From contig JAPXFQ010002814.1 of NCBI GenBank assembly GCA_028564705.1, positions 1,922,001-1,986,000 of the forward strand: a DNA stretch of 64,000 nt, read 5' to 3'. Position 1 is the stretch's first letter. Each line of letters begins with the position of its first letter. Of the stretch, positions 26,225 through 41,275 are shown piece by piece. Source of the stretch: Apricaphanius iberus (taxonomy: Eukaryota; Chordata; Actinopteri; Cyprinodontiformes; Aphaniidae). The notes beneath the pieces were generated by a model. The model saw only the letters and a list, made by a program, of their open reading frames with translations. It made no database searches and was not told where the DNA came from. The position numbers and the translations under genes were made by a program.

Positions 26225-27811
26225 ACCTAGATCATAAAATGAATTGACAAGGCGTCTGCTTTAAGACATTGAGTTTTCCGTTATACAGAGTTCCACTTGG
26301 CTCAGCGGTCAAAGCTAGGACCTTGGAATGAGTTTACCCCAAGCTCAGAAAAGAAACAAAAATGTTGGATTTAATAACCGCTGTGCTCATTCACTAGATT
26401 AAATGTAATTGTCAACACAAAATATGATACAAATGTATTTCTCTGCAACATGTTCCCTTAAACTGGTTGTACGTTCACATTAGGTTCAAATGGTCAAAAC
26501 TGCACATAAACAGGTTAATATGAAAACAATTTTAATGTATTAAGTAAATAACAGTCATACTGGATGTGGAGGTCTGGGTTGGAGATAAACGTCCTACTTT
26601 CAAAATTAAAATCCTGACTTTAGAGGTTAATTTTCACCATGATACTTAGCCTCTAAGCTGTAACTCTTGAATATCCTCAGTATAAATAGAAAGATACATT
26701 CACTTTGTCTTTGACATCATATTCCAGTTTCTATATGTTCTCTTCAGATTTTTTATTGGCAAGTTGTGTTTGATTTAGGCACCAAAATTAAAAGTTTTTA
26801 TTTGAAAACAAATCATGGTTTTAAATGAAAGTCAGCCTTTTATACCACTGTATGTTTGTGTGAGAAAACATATGATGGATTCAAGTCCTAACTGTTCAAA
26901 AGGTCAATTGAAAATGCATTAGCAACTTCCCCAGTAAGACTCTGTAGACAACAAGAGGCTATTTGTTTTGGGGGGTTTTTGTTGTGGGTTTTGTATTGTA
27001 CTGTCTGCTAACTACAATTTAGTTTCAGGCCCCCGATATTTTTGCTTAAGTGTAAAAAAAAAAATTGTTCAACAAGGAAGAAGAAATGGCAGATTGAGAT
27101 TTGAGACACACATCACATTCTCCAATCCTATGATCTGAATCACTGACTCACAGTTAAAAGACCAGCTTGATATGAACACAGAAACAAGAATCTGTCATGA
27201 CACATTGCCAATGTATTGACCTGTGGTGGATCCCTGAGGTCGGACGCCTGCAGTTCTTGAAGTTAACTCAGTTGGCAGTCAGATTACTAAAAAGGTATGT
27301 GCTCTTTACATTCGTTTTTCTTTGTGGTATGGCCAAGAGGTTTATTGCTGTTCTTAAAAAAACAACTTCATCACATATGATACAGAAAGGAATAAAAAAA
27401 AAAACAGAATGGAGTGAGAAACTTGTCCATCCAGAGGTCAACTGTAAAACAGGCAGGTCTGGCTGAGAACATGACAGCAGCTCAGTATTTGGAAGAGAAA
27501 CACTCTTTACCCTTTAGAAGAAATTTGTGGTGTCTCTCAATGGTTTTTGAACCATGCTATTTCATTCCTTTGACCTAACGAAATTCAATGTTCCTTTCTT
27601 TATGCTTTACTGCCCTTTGATCTTCCTGTAAGATCACTAATGAGTAATTTGTGGTCAGATTGACCCACTCTATTTGGTCTTGGGGGGGGTGGGGGGTGCT
27701 ACTTTTCTCACTTGACTCAGAATATTTAAGAGGGACTTCTTTACAGACAAACCTCTGTTTAAGTAGCTTTTGTATGAGGGAAAAGTAAAAGCAAAAATGT
27801 GTTTTAAAAAA

Positions 27812-27985
27812 AGGCAATTTTATTTGTATAGTACACTTTAAGTTCAAGGCAATTCCAGGTGCTTTACATGATTTGAGACAAAGAAACAAATTTGCAGCAT
27901 TTAAAAGCATGGAGTGCAAACATTAAGAAAGGGAAAAAAGGAATAACAGTACTCAAAAGAAACAGGGCACTGTCAACATATTTCT
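27812..27985. repeat. Teleost interspersed repeat (CAATTTTATTTGTATAG type)
   Basis: Contains GGCAATTTTATTTGTATAG and CAATTCCAGGTGCTTTACAT, a pair of words common in fish interspersed repeats. Ends were not determined; the assignment rests on recall of such repeats only. Confidence 0.45.
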
Positions 27986-30336
27986 TGATATCTTATCCTC
28001 TTTTTTTACCTCCTCAAAAATATCTGAAAATTCAGCCTTTCTTTAACATTCATGCTCACATTGTCCATACTAGCATACAGACCATAGAAGTAAAGCCCAC
28101 TGACAATCCCAATAAGCTTTGTAGACAGGCAAACCTGCAATACTGTTGAAACAAAGGAAAAATAAAGCATGTCCAGTCTGCGGTTTTGCTACGACAAGGA
28201 CAAAAGATGACAAGAGAAGAGAAAAAAAGAGATAGATGTTTTGAGAATGCAGATAGTTCAGCCTTCCCACAACACAGCTAAAGGCTCACTGTGCGAAATT
28301 AAACATCTGTTGGAAATCAATGGTCTTTAAAAAGGCAGGCGTACACTATACGTATCATTAATTAGTTCTATGCTGTCACTGCCTAAAACAAAGCCACATT
28401 TTTAAAGCATGCTAATAAGTGGAAAACCTGAAGAATGTTAATATTGCCAACATTTTTTTAAGCAATTACAGAGCAACACTTCAGGCTAAATCATTTGCTA
28501 ACAACTAGTTACATAATGACAATGACACTAGATTGTTATGACTCAGAAAGCTAACATAGCTGTCTTTTTTAACGAGGGAGCACATACAGCTACATATCAC
28601 AGGAAATACGATTTTTCTGAAGCTACATGCTGAACGTGACAACACAGATTTATTTTAAAGAGCATTTTTTATTAATCAATTAACACATTTATACCTCAGG
28701 TTAATATATTTAACTTTTTTTACTCTTTTGCTTTTATCTAGAAACAAATTTGTGCTTCAACTCTGCCTACATGCCTTGAAACGTTGAGTTCTCACAACAG
28801 ACAATATGGCAGTCTACCACCTAAATCAATTCTTCCACGTTTTTTAGGAAAGCTAATGTTCTCAGCATATTACTTGTGAGTATTTTAAACTGCTTCAGGG
28901 TTGGGTTTTTTTAGCTTTTCCTTTTCCCCATTGACCTTGGTAGATGACAATTAACGATGGATAGAATCAAATTTGATAAGAACAGTTCTACCTTACTAAA
29001 AGATACATTTCCAAGTTCATGGTATTAATATTCATACTTTAGGGGATCTGTACATCTGTGCACATTTTTACTGCCTTTAATTAACCAAGATATTTCTGGG
29101 TGGATCAAAGTGATTTCGAATCCTCAGGGCCATTCAACTGGTGTGGCTTAGAACACAGGTTTTAAAAAAATGCACTGCAGCAAACTAGAAGCCATAATGT
29201 AGTTGATACATCCCCTTTTTATGCAGTTCCTATCATCCTAAATTTTTGTTAATGCTCTGAGCATTGGGTCATGTCATTCCAACCAGAACAAGTTTAGGTT
29301 TCTCCAAGGAAATTATTCCTCGAGAACAAGTCACAAAGCACAATTTTGTGTCCTCCTATACAGGAGGTCTTTGCCAGCTAGAAAAAAAAATTCTAGTTAT
29401 TTAAATTTAAAAACACACACCATAATAACAACAGGGTACATCCAGATAATCACATGGTGGTGAATTTTTCAAGTTTTCCCATTTACAAAGCATGTAGAGG
29501 TCTGTAATTTGTATCAAAAGTACTCTTCAACTGTGAGCGACAGAATCTCAAACAAAAATGCAGAAAATCCCAGTGGATGATTTTTATACAATTAATTTCC
29601 ATTCTATTGCACAACATAAGTATTTGATACATCAGACTAACAAAACTCAATATTTGGTACAGAAACCTTTGTTTACAGAGATCAGACATTTTCTGTAGTT
29701 CTTCACCGGGTTTGCACACAATGCAACCAGGATTTTGGCCAATTCCTCGATACAGATCTTCTCCAGAGCATTGAGGTTTCAAGGCTGTCTCTGGGCAACA
29801 TGGACTTTCAGCTCTCTCCAAAGATTTTCTGTTGGATTCAGGTCTAGAGACTGGCTAGGCCACTCCAGGACCTTGAGATGCTTCCTACAGAGCCACTCCT
29901 TAGTTGCCCTAGCTGTGTGTTTGTCATGCTGGAAGACCGTGCCACGATCCATCTTCAATGCTCTTACGTAGGAAAAGAGCTTTTTGGCCAAGATCTCACG
30001 ATCCATCCTCCCCTCAATACGGTGTAGTCGTCTCGTCCTCTTTGGAGAAAAGTATCCCCAAAGAAGAATGTTTTCATCTATATTCTTTGCAGTTGGGATG
30101 GTGTTCTTGGGGTTGCACTTATCCTTCTTCTTTCTCCAAACACGGCGAGTGGAGCTTAGACCAAAAATCTCCTCATCATCATCTCATCAGATCACATGAC
30201 CTTCTCCCATTCCTCCTCTGGATCATCCAGATGGTCATTTGTAAACTTCTGATGGGCCTTGACATACGCTGGATTGAGGAGGGGGACCTTGTGTGCACTG
30301 CAGGATTTTAATCCATGACAGTGGAGTGTGTTAATC

Positions 30337-31742
30337 AGTATGTTTACATGCAGCAAGAGAAAGTCAATTTTTTACCTTAGTCCGACTGAAATCAGACTTT
30401 TAAAATGCATGTATACACCTTTGTCCGGCTCCAGTCGAACTGAACTAGAGTTTCAGAAACTCAGCTGAAATACCCAGATAATCATCATCATTCTTTATTT
30501 GTATAGCGCTTTCAGTGGCATTTAACACGTGGGACCCCTAACAAATTGTGGTCACTTGAACGCAACTCGCAGGGGGGAGCATACAGACTCAGTAGATCCA
30601 TCGGATATAATGGTCCAGTGCCCTGGAGGCAGTTAAAAACAAAACAAGAATTTTAAATTGAGTTCTGTAAGAAATGGGAAGCGGAGGGAGGCAGAACTGG
30701 TTGTGATATGCTCATAGCGTTTAGCGCCTGTTAAAAACCTGGCAGAAGAATTCTGCACAACCTGAGCGAAGCCTGATTAAGACCGCTGTATAAAGAATTA
30801 CAGTAGTCCAGGCGAAAAGTAACAAAAGCGTGGACAACTATTTCCAGGTGCGCACGGGACAACAAACGCTTAATTTTCGCCAGACGACGAAGATGAAAGA
30901 AACAGGACTTAACAATACCGTTAATATGGGCATCAAACTTAAGATCTGAGTCCAGTTTGACCCCAACATTGGTGACCTGGTCTTTCTGAAAAACAGCCAG
31001 CTTTTCAAGGTCTAAAGCCCGTTGTCCGGAGCCTCTAGTATTAGGAAAAAAGACAAGGGCTTCCATTTTGTCTTCGTTCAGGTTCAGAAAGCTGTTAGCC
31101 AGCCAAGCATGTACGTCCTTTAGGCAAGCTAAAAGGGTCTTAACAGCACTGTCAGAACTATTTGTCAAAGTGCAGTAAATTTGGCAGTCATCAGCATATA
31201 GGTGAAAGCTAACCTTGTGCTTCTGAAATGTTTCACCTAAGGGTAATAAGTAAAGAGAGAAAAGAAGGGGGCCAAGGATAGAACCTTGTGGCACATCCCA
31301 GGAAAGGTCGGAAGAAGCTGATGAAGAGTCACCAATCTTCACATGGAAGCTTCTACCAGTCAGGTAAGGCCTAACCCAGTCCAGAGCAACTCCAGACATC
31401 CCTACCCATTCCTCTAGACAGGTAAGCAGGATGGCATGGTCGACTGTATCCAATGCAGCAGATAAGTCAAGTAGTAGAAGCAACACATCGTCCCCTTGAT
31501 CGTTAACTATGAACAAATCATTTAAATATTTTTAAAGCCCAGACTCAGTACTAAGACCAGCCCTGAATCCAGATTGGAAAGGCTCGAAACAGCCTTGTTC
31601 ATTTAAAAAAAAATCCATCAGCTGGTTGTACACCACCTTCTTGAGAGCTTTGCCAAGAAAGGGTAATTGGAAAATGGACATGCCCTTAGTCCGATTTGAT
31701 CAAAAAACTCAATTTAGATGAGCATGTAAATGTAATGACTGA
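30337..31742. mobile_element. TIR-bounded element inserted in the Tc1 transposase and carrying an L2 fragment
   Basis: The insert starts TATGTTTACATGCAGCAAGA and ends with sequence whose reverse complement starts CATTTACATGCTCATCTA. Both ends then share an A-rich stretch and TTAGTCCGACT / ATCGGACTAAG, making an imperfect inverted repeat of about 50 bases. The Tc1 reading frame stops at one side and resumes on the other (AAAAACATCAGT... / ...TTAACACACTCC). The exact target duplication could not be resolved. The centre is L2-like (see separate entry). Confidence 0.7.
30479..31680 (-). mobile_element. L2/CR1-type LINE fragment with reverse-transcriptase ORF
   Basis: A 261-codon open frame at 31516-30731 encodes the RT palm: LLLLDLSAALDTVDH with the first catalytic Asp at residue 17, VPQGSILGPLLFSLYLLPLG (box B, 75-94) and FHLYADDCQIY with the catalytic YADD at 107-110, then FLNLNEDKMEALVF. 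Upstream in the same orientation, across a stop, lie the RT fingers (NQLMDFF, FEPFQSGFRAGLSTES). After the ORF come the broken C-terminal region and a tail ending CAAATAAAGAATGATGATGA, like the microsatellite 3' ends of L2 elements. No endonuclease is present: a 5'-truncated copy. Catalytic residues survive but the element cannot be complete. Confidence 0.85.
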
Positions 31743-32942
31743 TGTTTTTCTTTGTAACTGTTGTCCCAGCTCTTTTCAGGTCATTGACACGGTCCTGCAA
31801 TGTAGTTCTGGGCTCATCCCTCAATGTCGTCATGATCGTTGATGCCCCACGAGGAGAAATCTTGTGTGGCGCTCCAGAGCAAGGGATATTGACCGTCATC
31901 TTAAACTTCTTCCATTTTCTGATTATTGCACCAACAGTTGTTGCCTTCTCACCAAGCTGCTTGCCTATTGTGCTGTAGCCCATCCCAGCCTTGTGCAGGT
32001 CTACAATTTAATCCCTGATATCCCTGCACAGCTTTCTGGTCTTGGCCATTGTGGAGAGGTTGAAGTTTCTTTGATTATGTGGACAGGTGTCTTTTGTTAA
32101 TATAGGTAATGAGTGGAGACCAGGAGGGCTTCTTAAAGAAGAACTAACAGGTCTGTGAGAGCCTAAATTCTTAAAGGTTGATAGGTGACCAAATACTTAT
32201 GTCAGCAATAAAATGGAAATTAATTATTTACAAATAATCCACTGTGATTTTCTGCATTTTTTGTTTTAGATTCTCTTCCTCACAGTTGAAGAGTACGTTT
32301 GATACAAATTACAGACCTCTACAAACTTTGTAAGTAGGAAAAGTTCTAAAATCAGTAGTGTGTCAAATACTTGTTCTCCTCACTGTATAAGGAGCCACAG
32401 TGGTTTCATTATTCAGCAACACAAACAAGAGGCAAAGGTTGAGCTGTCATTGGACTGTACATTAAGATTTTATGGTCCAGTGAACAGTAAGGGTTAAGTG
32501 GTGGCCAAAGGCATTGTTAAGCATGTCTCCGAGCCTTGTATTCCCAAATGTTGACACACACCTATGCAAAGCAATATAATGTTCTTTTGGACTGCCTGTG
32601 AGTGGTCTTAAAACGTCTGAAAGCAAGTCAAAGGGAGGATATTTAAAGTTATATGTTCCCTAGTGTTGCACAGTGAAACAAATAAAAGGTTAAAGTAAAA
32701 CCAGTTCCCTGAAGCATTCTCAGCACCTCGCTCACTGAGTAATTTGCATTTAAAAGAACATGTTTGCTCTCCGCAGTTTAGTTTAGAAGCACTGTTAGAA
32801 ATGCTATTGTCACCTTTACTTACAGTTTGATAAATCCTCTATTACCATATTTCATCAGCTTTTCAATATCCTCTTTTTCTGTAGTCATAACTTTTGGTAT
32901 TCCATCACTTTATTTCCATTTTGTACTGTAGTCGCATTAAAT

Positions 32943-33010
32943 TCATAATTAATAGAATAGAACAATCCTTTACTGTCGCACAAGGGGGAATTTAGTTGTA
33001 ACAGCAGCAA
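32943..33010. repeat. Short interspersed repeat fragment
   Basis: AGAATAGAACAATCCTTTAC followed by GTCGCACAAGGGGGAATTTA resembles a common fish repeat end (CTTTATTGTCCCACAAGGGG type). Boundaries uncertain. Confidence 0.4.
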
Positions 33011-33480
33011 AGTGGCAGGAAACACAAACATTTATTAAGGCCGAAGTGGAAAGGTGTAAAAAACTGAATTTAAGAATTAAGAAAAATATGTACATTATCG
33101 ACGGAGTTACAATGTACATATTATTCTTAATGCTTAATTTCTAATATTCATACCTTTCCACTTCTGAAAAAAATTATAAAAAACAGAATTTAATTACTAC
33201 TAAGTCCATTAGAAGTCCATTTTATAATTAAACTGCAAATATATATGCCCACTTTCTGAATAACGAGAAGCTTCTGTTCTAACAAAACCTAGGTCTAACT
33301 AATATTGTAATTTTCTATTGCAATAATGTAAAAAAAATTTATGTAGCACTATTATGTTTTGTATTAATTTATATACTCTTATTTGTATGTGGCACTCCAA
33401 AAGTGACTGATTCTAATCTGCAGATATGGCCTCTAATATAAAATAAGGGAACACGCAAGAACCAAGGAGAATATATAAAA

Positions 33481-33484
33481 CTAA

Positions 33485-33519
<35 letters not shown>
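33481..33519. repeat. (TA)n microsatellite
   Basis: ATATATATACATATATAT-type tract with a single C interruption. Confidence 0.95.
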
Positions 33520-34454
33520 AAACTAAAAACAATAACTAGACTATATTCTAATACTCATAATGCTATAAGAATACTATTGTATTCTGACGGTCATGCACTA
33601 GCCTTGATTGACTTTTTCTAATTATTTTTTGTTCATATAGTAAAAAAAACATGTTTTGATTTTTATATGATTTAAATAATATTTCCAAATATGCAAACTA
33701 TGTTATATTTAATTAAGAAAAAAACAAATTGGTACATCACCTTCATAACAACTACATTTCCTTGATAATTAGGTGAAAATTTAACATGTCACCTAATTAT
33801 CGGTTTCAGTGTCAGGTAATAACCACAATTCATTTAAAATTACCTAATTTGCACCAGTTATAAAGTTTAGTTGAAGGTTATGTGAATTTTATTCCTATTT
33901 TACAATTTTCACGTGTTCACAGCTTTTGAATTAACCTAATTATTACGAATTGGCATAGCTCAGCTCACACTGCCTCTAAACCTACAGTTTTTAAGTCATT
34001 TCTGTAAATGTAATGCTTACTGTTGGCCTGATGAAAATCACTGGAGGTTTTACTTGCAAAGCAGTCAGACAACTTCAGTTAAATATTTTCTTGTAGAGCC
34101 ATGCTGACTAAAAAGGCATAAAGTCCAGCATTTTCTGGGTCCCTGTTGTCGCGTGATTAATTATTTCTGTGGGACTGCAATGGAAATCACTGTGGCCTAT
34201 AGGTCACATTTCAGTTTTAAAAGGTGGAGTGGACCTGGATGTAAAGGTCAGCTGTCAGAAAGCCTTTATCCCGCCAAAGCAACTGGTGGTCTGTGAACAG
34301 GACAGGCTGCAGAGGAGAGTAAGCTGCTCAAAGCACCATAATGGTGCAACAAAGAGTAGAGGAAATTGTTTCTATGGTGAAATATTGTGGTTAAAATGCT
34401 AATAGCTCCCAGGTATATCATATCACCTACTACTTATATTACCAGATAGAAGTC

Positions 34455-35310
34455 TTGAAACCCCTTAAACTTTTTTCATATTTTGTGACAGCACAGCTAA
34501 GCCTTAAGTTTCATGTATTTCATTTTTTTGTGAAACATCTAAACAAAGTTGTGTATAATTGCAGAAGAAATACATAGTTCTCAACAATTATTTTCAAAAA
34601 AAATAATAAGAGTATTGAAGTCAACCCCCTTTAGTCTGATAACCCTAAATTAAATCCACTGTTGTCAACTACCTAGAGACATTTTCTGACACGTAAATTG
34701 AGTACAGCAGGGTCTATAGTTTAATATCACTTTAAATTGTTCTTTCCTATGAAGGACTCAGAGATTTGTTAGTGATCAAACAGCATCATGAAGACGAAGA
34801 AACACAGCTTAGCTGTCATGGATAAGGTTTTTGGAGGCGTTCAAGCAGGATTAGGTTATAAAACCTTATTTAAAGCTTTGCATATCTAATCTGAGCTCTG
34901 TTCAGTCCAAACCTACTAAGTTATTGCTGATTTAAAACAAACAAACAGAACAAGAAATGTAGGACATCATGTTTGCAGGTTATCCTTACCGGAAGGGGGG
35001 CACAGTGAACACCTGGAAGAAGCTCTGCTTAAATTAAGTTAATATTGCCAACTACTACTTTGGAAAGTTTAATTCCAGGAATAAAATATGTTTAAGGCTG
35101 CAAGACTTAAATCCCTTCAGAAAGAAAACAATCTTAAACATAAAGCCAGAGTTAAAATGAACGGGTTTAAATCAAAGTATAAATCTGAGCTGCAATGGCC
35201 CAGTCAAAGTCCAGACCTGAATCTGGTTAAGATGACTAACATGACTGAGCTTGAGCTATTTTACAAAGAACTTGCAGAAGTTTTGGCCTCTTGAAGAGAC
35301 ATCCCCTGAA
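34455..35310 (+). mobile_element. Tc1-like transposon remnant, plus strand
   Basis: Left end GTCTTGAAACCCCTTAAACT resembles a Tc1 terminus. A transposase start follows (AAACAGCATCATGAAGACGA), and after an internal deletion the C-terminal part is read at 35088-35294: KENNLKHKARVK (family: NDPKHKA...) and LQWPSQSPDLNLVKM, in which the catalytic Glu of NPIE is lost. Related to the fragments at 486-875 and 50318-50535. Confidence 0.8.
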
Positions 35311-36598
35311 TGACTTGCAGTTGTAAGTGCAAAAAAGGATAGTATAGACTCAGGGGGTCTGATTGCAAATCCATGCTTCACTCTTTGGATTTCCTTTCAT
35401 CCATCTTGCTTCCACTTTTTAATTATGCACCCTGTTCTGTTTTTATTCCGAGCAGAGATAAGCGCATGGAAAGAAAAGCAACCCCCGTGTTAAAAGACCA
35501 GTTGAATTCATATTCATAACAATACAGTAACACAGAGAGAGAAAGTTATTAATAGCCGCTTCCAAATTTAGAGCAACATCTGAACTTCCTTTCAGATTCC
35601 TGCCTTGGGTTGGTTGGTATCATCACAGACATTTTGCCAGGGCGGATTAAATAGCCACGCAAGCACCCCATGAGGCCCTCATCACTCTGCATGGCCGTGC
35701 AACTGTGTGCAGCATCTGTCTTTCTCATCATACTAAAGTAAACCGAGGCTTTAGCAACAAGCCTCTCTTCCATCCAAATTAAAACGATGAGGAGCCTAGA
35801 TGTGGCCCCGGCTGCACTCCTCTGCCGAAGTAATTAGCCCCCAGTTGGCGTGGACTCCTCGTGGGACTCCACCGTGACATGTCCAAATGAGTATTGGCAG
35901 AAAGCGACACCAGCTGTGGGCCTCCAACAGGGAGGACTGCTGTACTGTGGAGCGCTTTGTTCGCTGAGCACAACATGAAGCCCCTTAAAAACTGTATTTG
36001 TCTTTTTTTTTCGGAGCCCCTGAGCCCGCTCTTTCAACCCGTGGAAACTATACCATCAGAACCTTTTCTGTCAGGTGTTGCAAACAGTGACACGCTGCTT
36101 TTCTCTCAAGCATCCATCCCCATCCGAATCGGCAAGTGTGTGGTAGGCTACAGATGGGAGCACCACCCCAGGGAACGTAACTCAGAAATGCAGGTCACGA
36201 CCACGCCTGTGTCAATTACAAACAAAAAAAAAGCCATGTAGGATTCCCAGCGGTACCCACAGCGCCAATTTGGAGGGTAACAAATTGCCATCGACTCCAA
36301 GAAAAGGGGCATCAGTGTTGCACAGTAATTGCTCTTGATAAAAGCTACAGCAGCTCTTCATGTTAGCAGCAGAAACTATTTTGGGAACAGAACTTCAGAT
36401 ACAATCTTTTTAACTAAAAAAAAAAAACCCTCCATACTGATTCTATGTTTAGTTGCATTAAAAATAACCACATATTCAGTTTGATATGATGGAAATCTAG
36501 CATGAAACAAAAGCACTTAAGAAGTAGAAAGCTCAGCTGTTGCTCAACACTGCCATCTATTGGTGATAAAACATAGGCCGTATAAGATCTACAGTGAC

Positions 36599-36604
36599 TT
36601 TATT
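36599..36604 (-). terminator. dctn6: Candidate dctn6 poly(A) signal
   Basis: AATAAA on the minus strand, about 235 bases past the stop codon; the first canonical hexamer I see in that direction. It implies a short 3' UTR. Confidence 0.6.
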
Positions 36605-36838
36605 ATCACATCCACAACTTTAAGTGTGAACTTTTTCAAAACGAACGAGAGAAAAGAGGTGAGTTTTGGTCATTTTTTGGTGCTAATGGAACACAAACAG
36701 CAAGAAAAAAAAGTGCATAAAGTGTGAAATTAAACTGTCTTTGTTTTCATACACTATTACTGATCCAGATTGACTGCTGCAGCTAGTTTAGCTCTTTGCC
36801 AGTCTAAAAAGAGGATTTACTTGACAGAAATCCCTGAC

Positions 36839-39326
<2,488 letters not shown>

Positions 39327-40456
39327 CCTTGCGACAGCGAATCATTTGGTCGACAGTTGATTATTAGTCCTTCAAAAGTCAAACACGGAACTGTTACGAT
39401 TATTAGTTTGAGTGTTGCCGCCCTCTACCGTCCTGCTACCGTCACTGCAAGAAAAACAATTTAACTATCCTTCAGTACTGCATGTGCATCTTACTAATTA
39501 GATTACTATTAAAATAAAACGTAATGTTATGATTCAATATAGAAAAGTTCAAATCACATATTGTATGGATTGGTTATATTTTATAGTCATGTTTTTCTGC
39601 TCATTTTGATTACTATAGCTCACAGTTAAAGAAAACTTCATTATTCAGAAATAACATATAATTTTATGTCTCATGCTGTTATGTTGTGTTCTGACCATGT
39701 TAATGCCTAAACAATCACAATGAATGCTGATGAATAACAGCTAACCAGTAAATAGTCATTGACAAAAAAAAACGCAGAAAAATTCTTGTTTAAGAATTTC
39801 ACTGTTCATAGAATGCTATATGTACCGTTTTGTATAACATGATATAAGGTTATTTGTGTGTCTAAAATGAAAAATGAATACCATGTTATGTATGACTATA
39901 TTCTATACACAACTACTGACTTTTATGAAGGTCCTTTAATGACAAACGGCTGCATCCTACATAAACAGGAGTGACATTGCAGACCCTTCCTCCAACAGCT
40001 AACAGATTTTATAAACATCACTGCTCCCAACGAACTCAGTCAGTGTTTCCATCTGTTCTGTCATTTGCACATATCTGATGTTTATACATATTTTTTGTCG
40101 CTTTCTTGTAGTTAGTTTTTCTTTTTTGTGGCAAAAATATTACATATAGGCCTACATTTTTAATTAAAAAAAAAGATCCTATTCACATGGGCATTTCTGA
40201 GAATGTGAGTATGCTACATTAAAAAACTGCACAGCATTTTCTGATGCTTTAAATGTTGTCCTTGCTGCATAGTATAGAATTCTGTTTTTTTATATTATAA
40301 TTTTTGTGTATGTCTCCATACTTCACCCTGCCTGTCAGTATGCTGCTGCTGCACCATTCATGCTCTGTTTTCTTTTTTGTGAAGAAAGGACACAGACTGC
40401 CCTGTTTAATTTAAAATGCTAATTGAAAAGAAAAAATAAAGTAGAAATCCACATAA

Positions 40457-40464
40457 TAATAATG

Positions 40465-40502
<38 letters not shown>
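40457..40502. repeat. (AAT)n microsatellite, left of a SINE-like repeat
   Basis: About 14 AAT units ending at ATATCCATCC, where the interspersed repeat begins. Confidence 0.95.
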
Positions 40503-40503
<1 letters not shown>

Positions 40504-40626
40504 TCCATCCATCCATTTTCAGAACCACTTAATCCTCAAGGGGTCGCGAGGGGGCTGGTGCCTATCTCAAGCTGTCAACGGGTGAGATGCGAGTTACATC
40601 CTGGACAGGTCGCCAGTCCATCACAG
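40503..40626. repeat. Teleost interspersed repeat (ATCCATCC...CGCCAGTCCATCAC)
   Basis: Starts ATCCATCCATCCATTTTCAG, has CAAGGGGTCGCGAGGGGGCT in the middle and ends GACAGGTCGCCAGTCCATCA. This block is a widespread fish repeat as I recall it. It is more GC-rich than its surroundings and is bounded on both sides by (AAT)n. Confidence 0.7.

Positions 40627-40679
<53 letters not shown>
40627..40679. repeat. (AAT)n microsatellite, right of the repeat
   Basis: About 17 AAT units in the same orientation as the tract to the left. Confidence 0.95.
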
Positions 40680-40681
<2 letters not shown>

Positions 40682-40683
40682 TG

Positions 40684-40937
40684 ATAACTAGTGATGCACT
40701 GATTATCAGTATCGGTTAAAGTTAACTGATACCATGTACTGATACTGACAATGTGGAAACTCTGCAATAATTTCACAGAAAATATTGATGTATCACTGGA
40801 AATTTTAGTTTTGATATTTCTTTTGTTACATTTTATTTTGATCTAATTTAGCATCATTTGTTGTAACAAGCAGAGAAGAAAATAAAACCTGTCTTCAAAT
40901 TCATTGCTTTTTTTTTTTTTTTTTTTTTTTTTTTTGT
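40684..40937. repeat. Decayed interspersed repeat plus poly-T (related to 14500-14880)
   Basis: Begins ACTAGTGATGCACTGATTAT and contains GCATCATTTGTTGTAACAAG and GAAGAAAATAAAACCTGTCT, shared with the copy at 14.5 kb. It ends in about 26 T. Confidence 0.65.
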
Positions 40938-41241
40938 GATTTTCTTTGTAAATCTGGCAAAGTATGTTCCAATTGTGCTCGAGTTATTCCACCAATAACT
41001 TTGATTTGAATTTGATCACATTCAAATAATTTTTTGTCAAATATTTGTATGCTATGTAATGGGAAGTAACGTGTAAAACAAAAAGTCGGCTCCAGTTGAG
41101 TGTGGCGCGCCTCCGGCAGGGTGCGGCATTTCCCAAAAAATAGGAAGGAATAAAGCCTCATTTGAAAAACAATAAATGTAGCCATTTAAATGAAAACCAG
41201 CATCAATTTTCTTTATAAACACATATTTTAATGTGACTTTT

Positions 41242-41242
<1 letters not shown>

Positions 41243-41274
<32 letters not shown>
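41243..41274. repeat. (GT)n microsatellite
   Basis: Sixteen GT units without interruption. Confidence 0.97.

Positions 41275-41275
<1 letters not shown>

Larger units (their letters stand above)
29466..32387 (-). mobile_element. Tc1-like transposon, minus strand, split by a later insertion
   Basis: The right end (32386 inward) starts TACAGTGAGGAGAACAAG, a Tc1 terminus. A second, inner copy of the AAGTATTTG motif lies about 200 bases in, giving the IR/DR layout of fish Tc1 elements. The left arm has lost its outermost bases (homology begins near 29466). The transposase is read on the minus strand in two parts: the N-terminal helix-turn-helix region at 31983-31745 ([20 protein letters not shown], ending VTKKNIS) and the C-terminal region at 30330-29780 ([50 protein letters not shown]). 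Stops and frameshifts show it is dead; NPTEN replaces the family's NPIEN but keeps the catalytic Glu. About 1.4 kb of foreign DNA (30337-31742) separates the parts. Confidence 0.9.
22703..36598. other. Intergenic region between dctn6 and rbpms
   Basis: Nearly 14 kb with no exon that I can recognise. It holds the hAT-like element at 25497-26224, a repeat at about 27812, the split Tc1 at 29466-32387, a Tc1 remnant at 34455-35310 and simple repeats. Stretches 22.9-25.4, 26.3-27.8, 28.3-29.4 and 35.4-36.5 kb show nothing beyond short ORFs without domains. Confidence 0.7.

Noticed and set aside
29483..30311. Several separate ORFs on both strands
   Set aside because: All are fragments or antisense readings of one Tc1 transposase; annotated once as a mobile element.
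40423..40719. 98-codon ORF
   Set aside because: It is the translation of (AAT)n tracts and the repeat between them.
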